From Litoditis marina (lineage: Eukaryota > Nematoda > Chromadorea > Rhabditida > Rhabditidae): 64,000 bases of DNA. Positions 12,523 through 25,499 of this stretch are shown here, in pieces. A program made the translations under genes and the position numbers. Location of the stretch: contig OZ038433.1 of NCBI GenBank assembly GCA_964036275.1, positions 310,001-374,000 on the forward strand, in the 5' to 3' direction. The notes beneath the pieces are model-generated. The model saw nothing but the letters and a program-made list of their open reading frames with translations. It did not search any database and was not told where the DNA came from. Each line of letters starts with the position of its first letter. The stretch's first letter is position 1.

Positions 12523-13874
12523 TCGTGACCAGTATGTTTATTGAAGTTATCCATAGCCTTTTTCGTTTTCACAGGTCTGAAATTTGTGCAGATGTGTAAT
12601 TAGTTGAATTTGTTTTTCCTCTGCTACAAAATACATTTTTGTTCACCGGTGTTGTATAAACTACTTGTTAAAGTTAGCGTGAATTGTACGCTCTTTTTTG
12701 TCACGTGTCTACATTTTGTTACATTACATTATTGAAGGATTTTATATAATTTGTTTTGTTATATGAAGGAAAGTTATTCATTAACTTTGAGTTTAGACAT
12801 AAGCTTCTATTTGAGCATCTTGAATTTTCTCCTCAAGAGAAACCCTAATGATGGAAAAGTTAATCGATTTGAAATTGAAGGACCGTTTAACAAGTCATTT
12901 TGATTACGGAACTATGTTTCTACGGTTTCAAAATGTGTTTTAACTACATTCCAGAGAAACCGTAAAAGTAGCTGGCGTGTCGCTACGATGCTAATTAAAG
13001 AGTTTTACAGTTGATCGCGACTAAAATGGCACTTTTCAACTTTAATTACATACGTGAACATAATCCAAGGTCAACTTCTGTTATCTAATTTTGTAGAATA
13101 TTCTCTAAATATCTGGGAACTTGTATGAACATGCATTTTTGGTACAATTTTTATTTGAAAAAAGTTGTTCAGAAGAAACGTTTACAAAAAAGGACCAACC
13201 CAGTAGTCATTGTGCTGGCTGGTAGAATAGAGCTGCCAGCTGACCTGACAGCACTCCTCACCCACCCCCCCCCCATGTGACTTGAATCTTATTGCATAAT
13301 TGTTTTAATGGAGTTAATAGGTCACTGAGATCATACGGGAAATTGGATTTTTTTCGATAAACGTCAGTTTTCTAGTTCTGTCCGTAAGACTCAATGAGAG
13401 TGACAGAGTGGTACTACATATATGCCGTGGACTTCAGTTTTGAAGTACAAACTCAGTATATTCCAATTTGTGTGACTTTCTTCATACTCATCATTTTGTA
13501 GTTTGTAGTGAACATATCATTTTAAAACGGTTTATTCATTTATAGCATGCAAACAGACAAACCGAGTAAGGGAAGCTAGGGGAAGATACAAATATCAAGT
13601 CTGGCACTGGGTGAAAATATAAAGAAAGAGAGGGCAGCGAGATCAGAATTGTATTATGCTTGGTCGAAAATGCTCCAATATCATGGAAACCAGCACAATT
13701 AAAAGAGTTACGGAACTGTAAAAATGAGGGGGAAGCAAAACTGTCAGAATAGCTAACGTTTGTCATCGGAGAGGAATGACTAGTTTGTTAAAGAAGTAGT
13801 CCATTCGTATTAAAACTAATCGCTCAATGGTGTCTCTTGACTCGATCAGTCGCAGTGGAGCAGACGGATTGTTA
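12523..13874. other. Intergenic between convergent CSN5 and small secreted-peptide gene
   Basis: Holds the CSN5 3' UTR and then the 3' flank of the minus-strand gene. Apart from a short C run at 13263-13274 I see no gene, repeat or RNA feature here. Minus-strand ORFs around 13536-13766 lack splice and start support. Confidence 0.4.
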
Positions 13875-14959
13875 TTAGAGAAGAAGTTGGTCGAGATAGA
13901 GCAGATCGGCATTCGGATCGGCTTTCTTCGCTCGTGGCTTCGGCTTCGACGACGGTTTCTTCGTCACTTTTGGTCGAGAATCTGGAATAGTTATAGGGAA
14001 TAACCATATCGGAAATGTAGTTTGATCTGCATGCACCGCATGTTTGAAAAAAAAACAAGGTAGGATGAAACTACAACCTTTCAGAGTTAGATGCACAGTA
14101 TCACGGTGAATTCTATATATAACCGGGTTTTTAGGTAACCTAACCCTTTTTTGGTAACCCATTTTCAGGCTACCTCAGTAGGTAACCGGTTGGTAACCTA
14201 AAATGAAAAACCGGTTAACGCAAAATGTGGTTTTTACCGTTAGTTTGAACGGTAACCGGATTTTAGTTTCAGGTTACTTTCAGGTTACCTACCAAGGTAA
14301 CCTCAAAAATAGGTTACCAAAAAAGGGTTAGGTTACCAAGAAAAACCCGGTTAGTTGTAGAATTGGCCCAGTATCACCCGCTTTCCATAGAGCGAACCCT
14401 CTAGGATGAATTCAGTTCATGGAATGAACAATCTTCTATTAAGTGTTAACTGTTTATTGTAGAGAAATCCCTCGTTTGATTCTCAACATGTTTACGTCTC
14501 TTTCCAATTGAGAGGTAGGGTGAAACTCTTAAATAATTTAGTTTGATGTTAAAGGAGACTCGTTGTGGAGATTGTTTGTCTTTTCGTGGGGGCGAACTGG
14601 AACACGTTCTGCCCACGTGCTGAGTGATACGCGAATGGTTTCCTGAACGGTTGACATTCAATCTATCTTCTGTGGTTTTTCAGAGAGTCGTGAGGTATTG
14701 TTGTGCGTTTGTGACAAAGTAAAAGAAATTGCATTAGCGAGGTGAGATCACTTTCAGACTATTATCCACTCTCAACGAAACCGTCACGGTATCTCCGCTG
14801 TACAGCTCCAAATACACAAATCACACGTTTTCACACGTTTTCACACGAGGAAAATTATTCTTAGTGGGAAATGAAGTTCTTACCTTTTGATTTGGTAGGC
14901 TTGGCTGACAGAAGAGCAACGAGCAGAAGAAGGATAAACAAGTAGGAGAGAAACCGCAT
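13875..14959 (-). CDS. Small secreted Lys/Pro-rich peptide (60 aa)
   Basis: Two exons on the minus strand: 14884-14959 (starts ATG, donor GTAAGA) and 13875-13981 (acceptor TATTCCAG, stop TAA). Phases match (1 then 2). The first 19-20 residues, MRFLSYLFILLLLVALLSA, form a clear signal peptide with probable cleavage after the SA pair. The mature part is about 40 residues. It is rich in Lys, Pro and Ser (KKPSSKPKPRAKK) and then acidic/leucine-rich (ADLLYLDQLLL). There is no cysteine, so it is not a disulphide-rich antimicrobial or insulin-like peptide, and no Gly-amidation motif was seen. A TTTCAG acceptor lies 9 bases before the ATG, consistent with trans-splicing or an upstream non-coding exon. 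Family not recognised; the function is unknown. Confidence 0.65.
14120..14355. repeat. Foldback element of GGTTACC words
   Basis: Inside the single intron of the small secreted-peptide gene. The left end (accgggtttttaggtaacc) is complemented by the right end (ggttaccaagaaaaacccgg), and many GGTAACC/GGTTACC words lie between. It should form a long imperfect hairpin of about 230 bases. Confidence 0.75.
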
Positions 14960-15477
14960 TTCGAGAACTGAAACATATTTTGAACCTTAGATATCTTTCC
15001 CTTTTGCAGACAATGTATGAAAACGCAAAGAGTAAGAAGGATGGAGAATATACAATAAGTATACGAAATATACTCTGGAAATGGTCGTGAAATTCGAATG
15101 AAAATCTAATATTCGAAGATTTCACATATATAACGTGACCATCAAATGGCTGTTTTCTTGAAAACACAGAGACTGTTTAGATTTTTCTGTCTGATAGCCT
15201 GTGGTATTAAGGGTAGAGAACAAATTCCCAAACTGTGAAAGATTTTGAAAACTGCCACATTATCCTACTGTAGAGGGTTATAAATGAGTGAAAGAGACTA
15301 TAGCTGGATAGGGTAGTTCATGAGGAAGAAATGTGTATAGAATGAATTCTCCACAAATGTCTTTTATGTGGAACAGAGTCATAAATGAAGTTTTTGAACG
15401 GCCCTTCGGTTTGGCGCCCTTTCCTCATTATAAACCCAGTTTAGGGGGGAATTTGGAGAAGGGCATGGGAAATTGGG

Positions 15478-15589
15478 CGAAAAGAGAGAGAGAAAGAGAA
15501 GAAAAGATGAAAATAGAGTGCGGGAGAGAGAGAAAAAATAAGAGAGGGTGGAAGAGAGAAAGAGGGAGAGCAAGAAAATAAGAGAGGGT

Positions 15590-15641
<52 letters not shown>

Positions 15642-15675
15642 GAGAGAAAGAGAGAGGGAGAAACAGGGAGAGAGT
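15478..15675. repeat. (GA)n purine microsatellite
   Basis: Long GA/GAAA-rich tract, nearly pure GA from about 15591 to 15660. The opposite strand yields spurious Ser/Leu ORFs. Confidence 0.9.
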
Positions 15676-17164
15676 AAAGGGGGATTGAAAAAGAAGACAT
15701 CAATAATTAACAGAACAGTTTATAAACAAAACAGGCTATTTATTTCTGTGAATTCTATATATAGCAATTATCATTTAGTATGTAGCGGTTTCGAGAGTGT
15801 GAACATGTCTCATATTTAACTTCTCATATTTAAATGGACTCATATTTCAAATTTATTTTCAGCAAACTAAGATCGAAATGGCAAGTTCAACAAAAGTTGT
15901 ATAACTACCAGATTGAACCTGAAGTTTAAAACAACGGTGTTACGCGCTAACATTAACTAAATATAGAGAAGGATAATTCAACAATTTCAGAATTGAACCA
16001 GAAACTTGCTCCAGTAAATGGTGGAAATAGTGGCTGTGTGCCAGTGTTGGCAACATCTAAGTGGAAGAATAGTCAGAGGTTATCCATATGTAATCGTACC
16101 GTCTTTGTAGTAGCTTAGGATCGGGGGGTGTTCGGTCAAGGCCGTTCCGCAATAATCACAATTGGACAGGACAAATCACACAGTTCGGTTAGGACCATAC
16201 CAGAGTTCTGGTTTGAACCTGATACCCGCCATTATTTACAAGTTTTTAACAACGATATCAAACTACAAACACAGCGGGGTAGGAAACATACACCGTAATG
16301 CCTTGCTTCAGCAGAATGCGAGGCCTAAATTTTGTCCTGACGTCTATTCGACGGCATAAACACTGTGCATTACCAGTTTTTAAATGAGAATATTTGAAAT
16401 AAATTGTACAACTTAACTACAACAACTTAAGTTTGCACTAGCAAACACAGTACGTTTCGGACAGCAAACGTTACCTGTGACGTTTCGGACAAATTCTTGT
16501 CACTTTCAAATTCTTGTCGTTCAAGTCACCGAAATGAACTAGAAACTACGATGTTCTTTTTGTAATGATCCTTTTCCCCGTGACTATTCGGTGTTAAGCT
16601 GTTAAGAATTGTGTTAGGTGAATCAGTTTCCATATTTTGAAAAATGATTGGTTTGCTATACTTCGGCATTGTCGGTCAAATAGTTCATATTTATAGATTA
16701 GAGTTAGGTGAACAGTGAATGATTCACTCGCAAGTTGCCACATAGCGCACAATCTTGAGAGAGTATAGGGATTGCTCATTGCAAAAGAGACGATGTCTTT
16801 CGCCCTATCCCGCTGTGTTTGTAGTTTGATCCCGCGCTTTTCGGTCGAAATTGGTGAATTTTGGTGTGATTAAAGATCAAAGTACAACGAAGATTTAGTC
16901 ATTTACTAAACGAACATTGAAAAGCGAACTAGAATTCTGATTTCAACAGAGTTTCTGCATGATTAGCAGTTCACAACAGAAATACGAGAACTTTCGATGG
17001 TTGAATGGTAAAGAACTTTTATAGGTGAAGTGGATTAACTCGGAATTTCGCATATAACCATGATTACTCTGGAATATAGCGATCAACAATTTTTTATCAC
17101 TTTTTGTGGTTGGCAACCGGTCTAGTTTGGACAGGTAAGCGGTAAGCGGATCTGACCGAGAAAA

Positions 17165-17167
17165 AAC

Positions 17168-17204
<37 letters not shown>

Positions 17205-17251
17205 AAGAAAGAGAGAGAGAGAGAAAGTGAGAGGAAGAGAGAGAGAGATGA
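17165..17251. repeat. (GA)n purine microsatellite
   Basis: GA repeat interrupted by AAA/AAG triplets; produces overlapping Ser/Leu pseudo-ORFs on the minus strand. Confidence 0.88.
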
Positions 17252-18106
17252 TGAGAGAAAATCCGAATGGAAACTCCGCGTTTCCACAAGCAGAGCGAAC
17301 CATTCAGACTAGACTTTGAATAGTTTATGCCGAATTGCATCGCATGTCGTCTTTTGTAGAAAACGGTCACAGCTGTGCCTCTTTTTCTGCGACGGAGCAA
17401 AACTTCTTCGTTTTAGGGATGGTAAGAAGAGGTCATAAAGATCAAAGTACTCCCCGCATATATTCTCCAGAAAAGTCCGTCTCAGCGGAACTTCAATGGC
17501 CAAATCTGTATACTGTATTGTCACGCTTGCTCGGTGCAAGAATTCTAAGCCCGAGAGTGTTGGACAGCTGCTTGTATAACTATAAAGAGCTCGAGGTGCT
17601 ATGAAGCTAAGATTTCACGAATTGGACAAACACAGAAGTACTGTTGTTAAAAAATTGCTCAAAAATACACATGTTTAAGAATTGCAGAACTTCAGAAGTA
17701 CATAGGTTTGGAAGTTGGAAACTTCCTAGGGCGGATCCCTGGAAACAGGAGACTACGGTGTCGTGAGTGACAAATGACAGTGTCGACCGCCTTTTATAAA
17801 TGGCTCCATTCTGGAGATGTCTTGAGATAACATCTGCTCGTTCCACTGATTAGTACCCATCAAGGTGTTAACAACCGAAACCGAAAAAGAAGGCCAATTG
17901 TCTCACGTGCTGCCCTCGACATGCACAATCCAATGCCAAAATAGAGAAATAAGATTCGCTCCTCGCAAAATGAGCCCATACGGCTTTCTTGTCTTTTGTC
18001 TTTTCTTGGCCTAACCCGCTGTCTTCTAATTTGCTCTCGCTGTTTTCCGAAGTTTGTGAATCTCGCAGTGCATTGAGTTTAACTACAGTCTAGCTCTCGT
18101 CAACCC

Positions 18107-18275
18107 CTATATAGTGAGTGCCAAATTTATAAATTTCTGTCTCTCGCCGGAATAGAACCTACGGGCAAATGTTTTCAGTAGAACGCATGACAAGTTTTGA
18201 AATCTAAGACATGGGTTCGTACACATCGGAAAATGAGATATACAGTACCCTCCTTTCCGTTAGCAACGACTATAC
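18107..18275 (-). mobile_element. tRNA-derived SINE, degenerate copy
   Basis: Minus-strand copy of the SINE family best seen at 53461-53661. It has the shared tail (gtgccaaatttataaattt read on the plus strand), a decayed B-box (ggaatagaacc instead of GGAATCGAACC) and the 5' body ending near 18275 (tccgttagcaacgactata). Confidence 0.7.
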
Positions 18276-19324
18276 TCTGTTTCAATCGTCGATGGCCGCT
18301 TACAGTACCCGTCCAAGTTTTCGAACAGCTGTTTCATATTGAAGGCGTAGTTTATTAAAGTTTTTTTGAGTACAGGATTTTACACAAGTAGTAAGGGTGG
18401 AAATCAACGTGTATGCCACATTTTGCCACACCACAGAAGTATGCCACATTTTCGATGACAAATGTCTGCCAAGTTTCAAAATCGTACAGAAAAGTGTTGC
18501 AAGGGGGTGTGGCTTTGCTGTCTGAGCATGAGCACCTTTCAGGTGAGCAAAGTTATAATATTTGGCAACATCATACTCAGAAAGTCCTTCAATTAGACCG
18601 ATATATATGACATATCGTTGGAAGGAATATTTTTTCCTTGATCCCTTTTTTCCTTTAACGAAGTATGTGTTGAGTTTTCGATATAGGAGAGGTCGACGTA
18701 GAAAATTACGTGCGGTTCATAGTTGCTGAAAGCTTAACCACCAGATTTGCTGTTTGTGTGTTACTGTTTTGTAAAATCGAATAACTTTTTTTTAAATAAT
18801 AGTTTTTGTACTGAAAACGGACTCATGAAAACAGAAAACTCGGCAGTTAAATTAATTTTTATAGGCTCTCTCTATACGTCTTTTAGTCAGAGGGTGACTT
18901 TCTCTACTTCTGCAGAAAGGTTCTCACATAGTTCGCTATCATTGTATCAATTTGTTTCTGGCAATTCGGTGAAGGGCGAAACGAACCGAAAAACTGTTGC
19001 TAATGTGACAAGACAGTCCAATGCAAAGGACGAATAGGTTGTAGACAGAAAAATATAGAGAAAGATAGAAAACAGTGAGAAGAGACAGAAAGGGAGAGGT
19101 ACAAAGTGACGAAGGAAGAGAAAGAGAGAGAAAGAGGGACTGAAGAGAGAGGACACATAAACAGATATTGATATAATGTGAATAGAATACATCTCGAGAT
19201 GCCTTGCAATCAGTTCAATTACGTTTGACACAGCGCAAATATTGACATACAACCGTGTGAATGAGAGATCGAGGACGATCGTAGATGATAGTACAAACGC
19301 CGTTGCAAGCACAGAATTATGGTT

Positions 19325-19455
19325 AACTGTTAGTCGATTGCACAGTCACGTGAAGCATGCTAAACACAGCAGAACTCAGAAACGTGCAATAACAAAGTGC
19401 ACGATGGCTCGTTAGAGTGCTTACCTCACGTGACAATTCAACTTACTTCTAGTAT
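19325..19455 (+). mobile_element. CACGTG-type MITE, copy 1
   Basis: About 130-bp element. The left end reads ctgttagtcgattgcacagt and contains CACGTG; the right end reads CACGTGACAATTCAACTTAC then tctagtat. It matches nine other copies in this window. Non-coding. Confidence 0.85.
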
Positions 19456-19562
19456 GAGGGATTACGTATACATATTCTGACCGATCTCCAGACGAAGATA
19501 TCAAGTGCGTAGTTATAAAGTACCAAGGTTATACTTGAAGTGTACATCACACCATTCTAATA

Positions 19563-19822
19563 TGTGATTGCAAGACATTTATCTAGTAGTTTTGACTCTA
19601 AATATGAAATGTCTGCGATAAGTTGGCCTTGCCACAACCCCGTATAGTAATTCGCTCATCAGCCTTTGGTCTCATGATTGCTACCTCTGAGTTGTGATTG
19701 CAAGACATTTATCTAGTAGTTTTGACTCTAAATATGAAATGTCTGCGATAAGTTGGCCTTGCCACAACCCCGTATAGTAATTCGCTCATCAGCCTTTGGT
19801 CTCATGATTGCTACCTCTGAGT
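19563..19822. repeat. 130-bp perfect tandem duplication
   Basis: Two consecutive 130-base units (19563-19692 and 19693-19822) starting tgtgattgcaagacatttat show no difference by eye. This indicates a very recent duplication or an assembly duplication. Confidence 0.92.
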
Positions 19823-19832
19823 TCGTATGCTA

Positions 19833-19975
19833 GATGATCCCGGCACCTTTATTCCATCCTGCGTCTCCTCAAACATACGCTATTTCTCTGCTCTTACATT
19901 CCACTGGGATGTGAGAGACGAGAAATAGTGAGGCAGAGCGAGAGACGCAGGATGAAATGAAGGTGCCGGGATCTT
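19833..19975. mobile_element. Palindromic element with GATCCCGGCACC arms
   Basis: Inverted repeat: gatcccggcacctttattcc at the left and the near-complement ending aaggtgccgggatc at the right, both followed inward by the GCGTCTC/GAGACGC pair. A diverged second copy lies at 26134-26276. Confidence 0.8.
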
Positions 19976-20493
19976 CTACCATACGTACTCTGGGCACTGC
20001 TTAGATGAAAAATAAATAGATTAGATTCATTCGGGTTTCAATCCGTGAGTTTCCACATGTGCAGTACGTAAAACTAACCGTTATTAAATTCGTCAATATC
20101 TAGCAGATTTCAGTCACATATTTTCCAACACATCTCTAAGTAGCTTCATCGAGATTCAGATAAAAAAGCGTCAGAAAACTCAGTTCGATCAGTTAGAATG
20201 GATAGATAGATAGAACTATTCTCTGGAAATGACAATGGTGAACCGATAAGGGGGCGCCAGTACGAAAGCCACACTAATCCATGGCAGCAAGTATTCTTCC
20301 CCCTTTTCGCGGAAATCTCATTATTTCACTTATCGCTCACAAAAAACCCGCCCAATTCACACGAAAAAAGCCATAAGCACAAGGATAACTGGCACTATTG
20401 TTCGGGAAGACAATCGAACAATTGGGTTGGAATGCACTTGAACACTTACCGGAAAGGGAACGATTCAAAATGAAACAAGACAATTCTGACGTT

Positions 20494-20625
20494 TACTAGA
20501 AATAAGTTGAATAGTCACGTAAAGCCAGCATTCTAATGAGGAATCGTGCACTTTGTCATTGCACGTTTCTGAATTCTGCTGTGTTCAACATGGTTTACGT
20601 GAATGTGCAATGGCCTAACAGTATA
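20494..20625 (-). mobile_element. CACGTG-type MITE, copy 2
   Basis: Minus orientation: starts tactagaaataagttgaata and ends cctaacagtata. Internal tcgtgcactttgtcattgca matches the family. CACGTG is mutated to CACGTA on one side. Confidence 0.85.
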
Positions 20626-20671
20626 AGGGAAAACACTGAATCTAAAAGTATTCTAAAACTGAAGTATGTTA

Positions 20672-20797
20672 GCAAGGTTGAAGAAGGACTATTATGTAGA
20701 CCAATCTCAACGCTTCGGTTCTTTAAACTGCAATACGTTTTTCAGTTGCAGTATAAAGGACCGATGCTTGGGGATTGGTCCACATAATCGTCCTACT
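20672..20797. mobile_element. Palindromic element with GGACCAATC arms
   Basis: Left arm gaaggactattatgtagacc and right arm ggtccacataatcgtccta are complements; about 125 bp in total. A second copy sits at 44473-44590 in the SLC35B4 gene. Confidence 0.75.
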
Positions 20798-23190
20798 TTA
20801 AAGTTGGAGATAGCAGTAAACAGTTTGTGGTGTGTTCGTGTGGCCTCTTTTGTATACGAATTCAGTCCTGTTTTTCTCTCCATTCGTTTTTCCAGCTGTA
20901 ATATGGTCTATAAATGGGGTGTCATGCCTCACGTGATAAACCTATTCATTATGTTCTTTTCTCTTGTGTTTTGACAGGTTCAGATGCGGACAGAGATTGC
21001 TATCATTGCGACGACACGGCAACACAAACACACTTATAGGGTTCGCTCTTTTCAAAGGAAACCTATCATTATATGTATATTGCCCTGTCTCGCGATGTTT
21101 GTAGTTTTATCCCGCTATTTTTGCTGGAAATCGTAAAATTTTGGCTGGCAACGAGATCAAACTAGAACGAAGATTGGGTCATTTTCTATACTCGGGCATC
21201 AATGCGGGATGTCATTAACAAAGTATACTTCATTTTAATGATGATAAGTTGCTAATTTTCAAAGTACAAATCAAGCTTAACATCCCAAACTTCTTCGAAA
21301 CCAACAAGGCATCAAGCTCAACTTTGTATTATACAGTGCGGAGTTAGCCTTAATATCGATGATTGTAGACTTTCAAAATAATTCCTGATTAAAAGTTCAT
21401 CAAAATGAGTATTGATATGATTCTACCAAAAAGCGGGATCAAAATTCGAAAAGTCTCGTGAAGTTTACCACGCCAAAGATATGTCGAAACGGTTCCGATT
21501 TATACTGCAGATAAGCACCTGAGCCAAAATGAGCTAATCCTTGCAAAACTTGGGTTTTCCTCGGGTGACACAGAGAACAATGAACAACACGTTATTTTCT
21601 ACGTTTGTGCGTATGTTCAAAAGTTTCGTGAGAAAAGTGTATGTTCCCTTTGAAGCTAACTGAAGTTAATTCCTTAATAGTTTGATATATTGAGTTCAAA
21701 CTCTCACCAGTTCAGCTAATTACACCTTGCATTTTGTAAAAGAGATACTCAGAGCATGTGGAGACATAAAAATCCGAAGAGCAGTTACTATTTTGGATTT
21801 TGGAACAATGTTACTTGTTCAAATTTAATATCTTGAATCTTGAAATCTAGACTGGAAGTAGTTCTTCTCAGAATGACATGGGAGAAAAGATAATGGAGGA
21901 AGAAGATGGTACTGGAGTTGTATGAGTCATAGACCTAAAACGTGGATAGCAGCAAAGGAGCGCCACTTAACAATGTAACGTAATAAAATCAATCTTGAAT
22001 CTTCAAATGTAGACTAATACGCTATCTTCTTATAGGGTACTAACATAGAACGAGGGATAACTGGAGGGAGAAGGTGGTATTAGACTTGTATGAATCACCC
22101 CCAATCTCCAAGTGGCTCGCGACCTCGACGCAAGCCACATTCCTCAACCACTACTACTCGACTACCTTTAGAACACATTCCTTTAGCGGTGGCCCGCAAT
22201 GACACAGCTATAAACTAAATACACAGTAGACCACTGATTTGACCCAGACTATCACAACAGATCAACTGTTTACTGAGAGTACAGGGCAACTTTTGAAAAA
22301 TATAGGTCTTACCGCAAACTAAGAATGTCAACTTGTGCGAAAATTTCGTAGAATGGAGTTCCATTTTAAAAAAATAGAGAAAACGAGAACAAAACGCATG
22401 CATCTGATCTCGGAAATGTTTTGTGAATAAAAATCAAGCAAGTTTTTAACTAATTAAACTCGGGATACAAACAAGTGGGAGATTACGAACTTAAAATTCA
22501 GAACATACTAGACCACCTTTCCAGATCATAACTCCAAAAACACAACATAGCAGATCAGGTTGGTTTGTGCACATAGCTTGTGAGGAAAGTAGGAGCTTCT
22601 GACAAACTAGGCTGTTTGATTCTAAGAGAATGGAACGGCACAGAGACCTCCGCTCAAGCATATAACTCGCGGAGTTTTTGTCTAAATGGAAACAGACTGA
22701 GGCGGTGGAATTTTTGCAGATATTGCTCGTCAAAGTGAGGAGAAAAAGCATTTGAACTCGAGCAGATGCGCAGCGACGAGAGAGCATGTCGGAGTGGGAG
22801 AGCACAGAGAACCACATGTGGTCTGTCAATCTGTATAATGACGTCTCATAGTATTGTATAGCAATGGCAGGCGCTCACAAAGGGAGATGAAAAGACTGGC
22901 ACCAATGGGAAACAAACCTTAAATGCTCGAATCGTGTTGAAACTACAGGAAGCGGGTTTAAATTACAAAACACGAAATGCTAAAATATGACTTGCAAAAA
23001 GTTCTACGTATCCATCACTCTGTGAAAGTCTCCACCAATAGTCCATCTAGATTGCGCAAGTTTTGGTTACGCTTCTTGAAAGCGGAAAATCTAGCTGGAA
23101 GCCGCTGGCAACATTGTTCGGAGGTTTAAATTGCGAATATCTGCCAATGCATCAAGTTCAAAGAAGTTTGCGTGAATAAACGTGGGTCAG

Positions 23191-23318
23191 TATACTGTTA
23201 GTCAATTGCACAGTCACGTGAAACATGTCAACCACAGCAGAACTCATAAACATGCAATGATAAAAAGGGTGATTAGAATGCTAACCTTCACGTGACTGTT
23301 CAAGTTACTTCCAGTATA
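23191..23318 (+). mobile_element. CACGTG-type MITE, copy 3
   Basis: Plus orientation, bounded by TATA at both ends (tatactgttagtcaattgca to ttccagtata). Both terminal CACGTG sites are intact. Confidence 0.88.
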
Positions 23319-23588
23319 TGTATTTGCGAATCTGTTTGTGGCTTGGTATAGAGACCATAAGTTGCAAGTATGGACAGGCGGAACCCATTATGAAGTGGAA
23401 CGAACGTCCACGACAAAACCAACATGTTACTCAAGGCACAAGTGCAACGATGTCGTCTCAGAATAGTGGTTTGTGGTAATTGACAGACACAGTTGAAACT
23501 ATGTTGCCATGTTGTTTATTGACACACGTGAGGGCAAATCACCGGTTTACGAGGTTCGAAAAAGGTGAAAACAGCTCATAAAAACTTT

Positions 23589-23589
23589 G

Positions 23590-23627
<38 letters not shown>
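23589..23627. repeat. (GA)n microsatellite
   Basis: Short pure GA run inside the gene-poor block. Confidence 0.85.
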
Positions 23628-23788
23628 AAAGAATAAAGCGTGAAATTATACGGAGAGGTAGGGACATGAAGACAGAAAGAATGGATGGGAGAGGAGAGTA
23701 ACATAGAGGAGAGAATGGAGAAAAACAGAACGTAGGAGACTTTTTTTAGAGAAGTAGAGAACCTGGAACCGTTTATACAACTGAGTGT

Positions 23789-23920
23789 ATAGTAAAAGTA
23801 AATTGAATATTCACGTAAAGTTAGCATTCTAATGAGTTATCGTGCACTTTGTCATTGCACGTTCCTGAGTTCTACTGTGTTGCATGTTTAACGTGACTGT
23901 GCAGTTGGCGACTAGCATAT
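23789..23920 (-). mobile_element. CACGTG-type MITE, copy 4
   Basis: Minus orientation. Body tcgtgcactttgtcattgca is conserved; termini are diverged (ends actagcatata). Confidence 0.85.
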
Positions 23921-24037
23921 AGCATTTGCTCTGACTTGTTGGTTTTGGCAGCGTTGTCGTTGGTTTATATTGAACAGAAACAGTTAAATAGCGTAAACAA
24001 CGACATTAGCACAAAGACCCACCAGACCACGGAAAGT

Positions 24038-24172
24038 TATACTGTTAGTCAATTCCATAGTCACGTGAAACATTTTAAACACAGCAGAACTCATAAAAGT
24101 GCAATGAAAAAGTGCACGATGCCTCATTAGAATGCTAACTTTACGTGACTTTTCAATTTACTCCTAGATATA
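24038..24172 (+). mobile_element. CACGTG-type MITE, copy 5
   Basis: Plus orientation from tatactgttagtcaattcc to ttactcctagatata. It lies only about 120 bases from copy 4 and in the opposite orientation. Confidence 0.87.
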
Positions 24173-24875
24173 GGAGACCTCTGTTTTTTGTCAACCACCC
24201 TGATTTTTTAAACAAGCAGCTGTCGTAGTCAATTTATGAGGTGCAAGCAAGGTTGATGCAACACCAATCAAAAGAGAAACTTCCAAGAGAGCGTAAACCT
24301 ATAGAAAATTGTTGATGCTCTACGTAACTTTTCTACTAGAGATAAAACCTCTCCAATTGTTGTCCAACTTTCCATGACGAAAGCAGAGCTAGAAGAAGAT
24401 TGGAACGTTAGTAGTATTCGGGGCTAATATCTGGCACCGTTCCAATTCGCACCTTTTTTCGCGCGGCCTTGACATTTGCATAACTGGGAAATGAGAAAAG
24501 AGCAATTGGAACACTACTGCGGAATGCATTTCCTAAAAAAAAACATTTACGAGCAGTGTTTCTTCGATTATCTTGTATTTGGTTCTGAAAAGAACGAACT
24601 TCCTGTCCAACCATAGAAAAATCTGAATTGTAACAGAGTAGTAGTATAAACATTATCTCTACGTTGGATAATAGCACTTGAAATCAGAGATGAATTTGCA
24701 GTACTGTGAACATGACATGAACACCGCATCAAGCCTGCTAATGCGTTCACGTACCAAACTTTCATGTTTTTTTTTTTAACTTTTCTGAAGTGTTTCAATT
24801 ATAAAGTGACATGAATCTAGAAAATTTTCCCGAACAGGGTGAACGTCAGTGATGCTACCACTCATCAATCTACAG

Positions 24876-25004
24876 TATACTGTTATTCAATTGCACAGTC
24901 ACGTGAAACATGCACAGCTCTACTCAGAAACGTGCAATTACAAAAGTGCACAACCACTTATTAGAATGCTAATCTCACGTGACTATTCAATTTTCATCTA
25001 GTGT
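24876..25004 (+). mobile_element. CACGTG-type MITE, copy 6
   Basis: Plus orientation. Both CACGTG sites are intact; the central part is partly rearranged compared with copies 1 and 3. Confidence 0.85.
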
Positions 25005-25263
25005 TTATTAATCTTCTATTTTTTGAGCGCAAAAAAGCGACTACTTCAGCGGAAAAAGCGGAGTTTATAGCGGAGGAGAAGTTATAAACGAAGAGTGCAA
25101 AATGAGCTGATTCATACGAAGAACATGTGACGCTCTAGTGCAACTCCGCAACATCCGCGAGATATGCAAAAAAGAGAGGGAGAGAAGAAGCTCATTCATC
25201 TTTTTAGAGTACCTCTCTGTATCATCCTCCTCTTTTGCAGGTCTATATCTTCGCTTTCTCATA

Positions 25264-25312
25264 ACTTTCTCTTCTCTATTTCTTTCTCTCTCTCTCTCTT
25301 TTCTCTCTTTCT
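25264..25312. repeat. (CT)n microsatellite
   Basis: CT-rich tract with interspersed TTT. Confidence 0.8.
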
Positions 25313-25499
25313 CTTTACATACAAATGTCTGAGCAGAGTTTCTATTAGAGTACGGTATGTGCTCTCGTTATATGTTATTATGGGAATAAATGTCTAGACA
25401 AACTGACCTGCACACCTTTAGTTCCAGTGATAATATTCTTCTTCTTCTCTATTGTTTTGCGGTTCAGAGAGTAACGAAAAGTGGTTTGAATGGCGTAAC

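Noticed and set aside
15379..15703. Minus-strand Ser/Leu ORFs
   Set aside because: Explained by the (GA)n tract at 15478-15675.
22491..22829. 112-codon minus-strand ORF
   Set aside because: Isolated in the repeat-rich block, no signal, no splice chain, no recognised motif.
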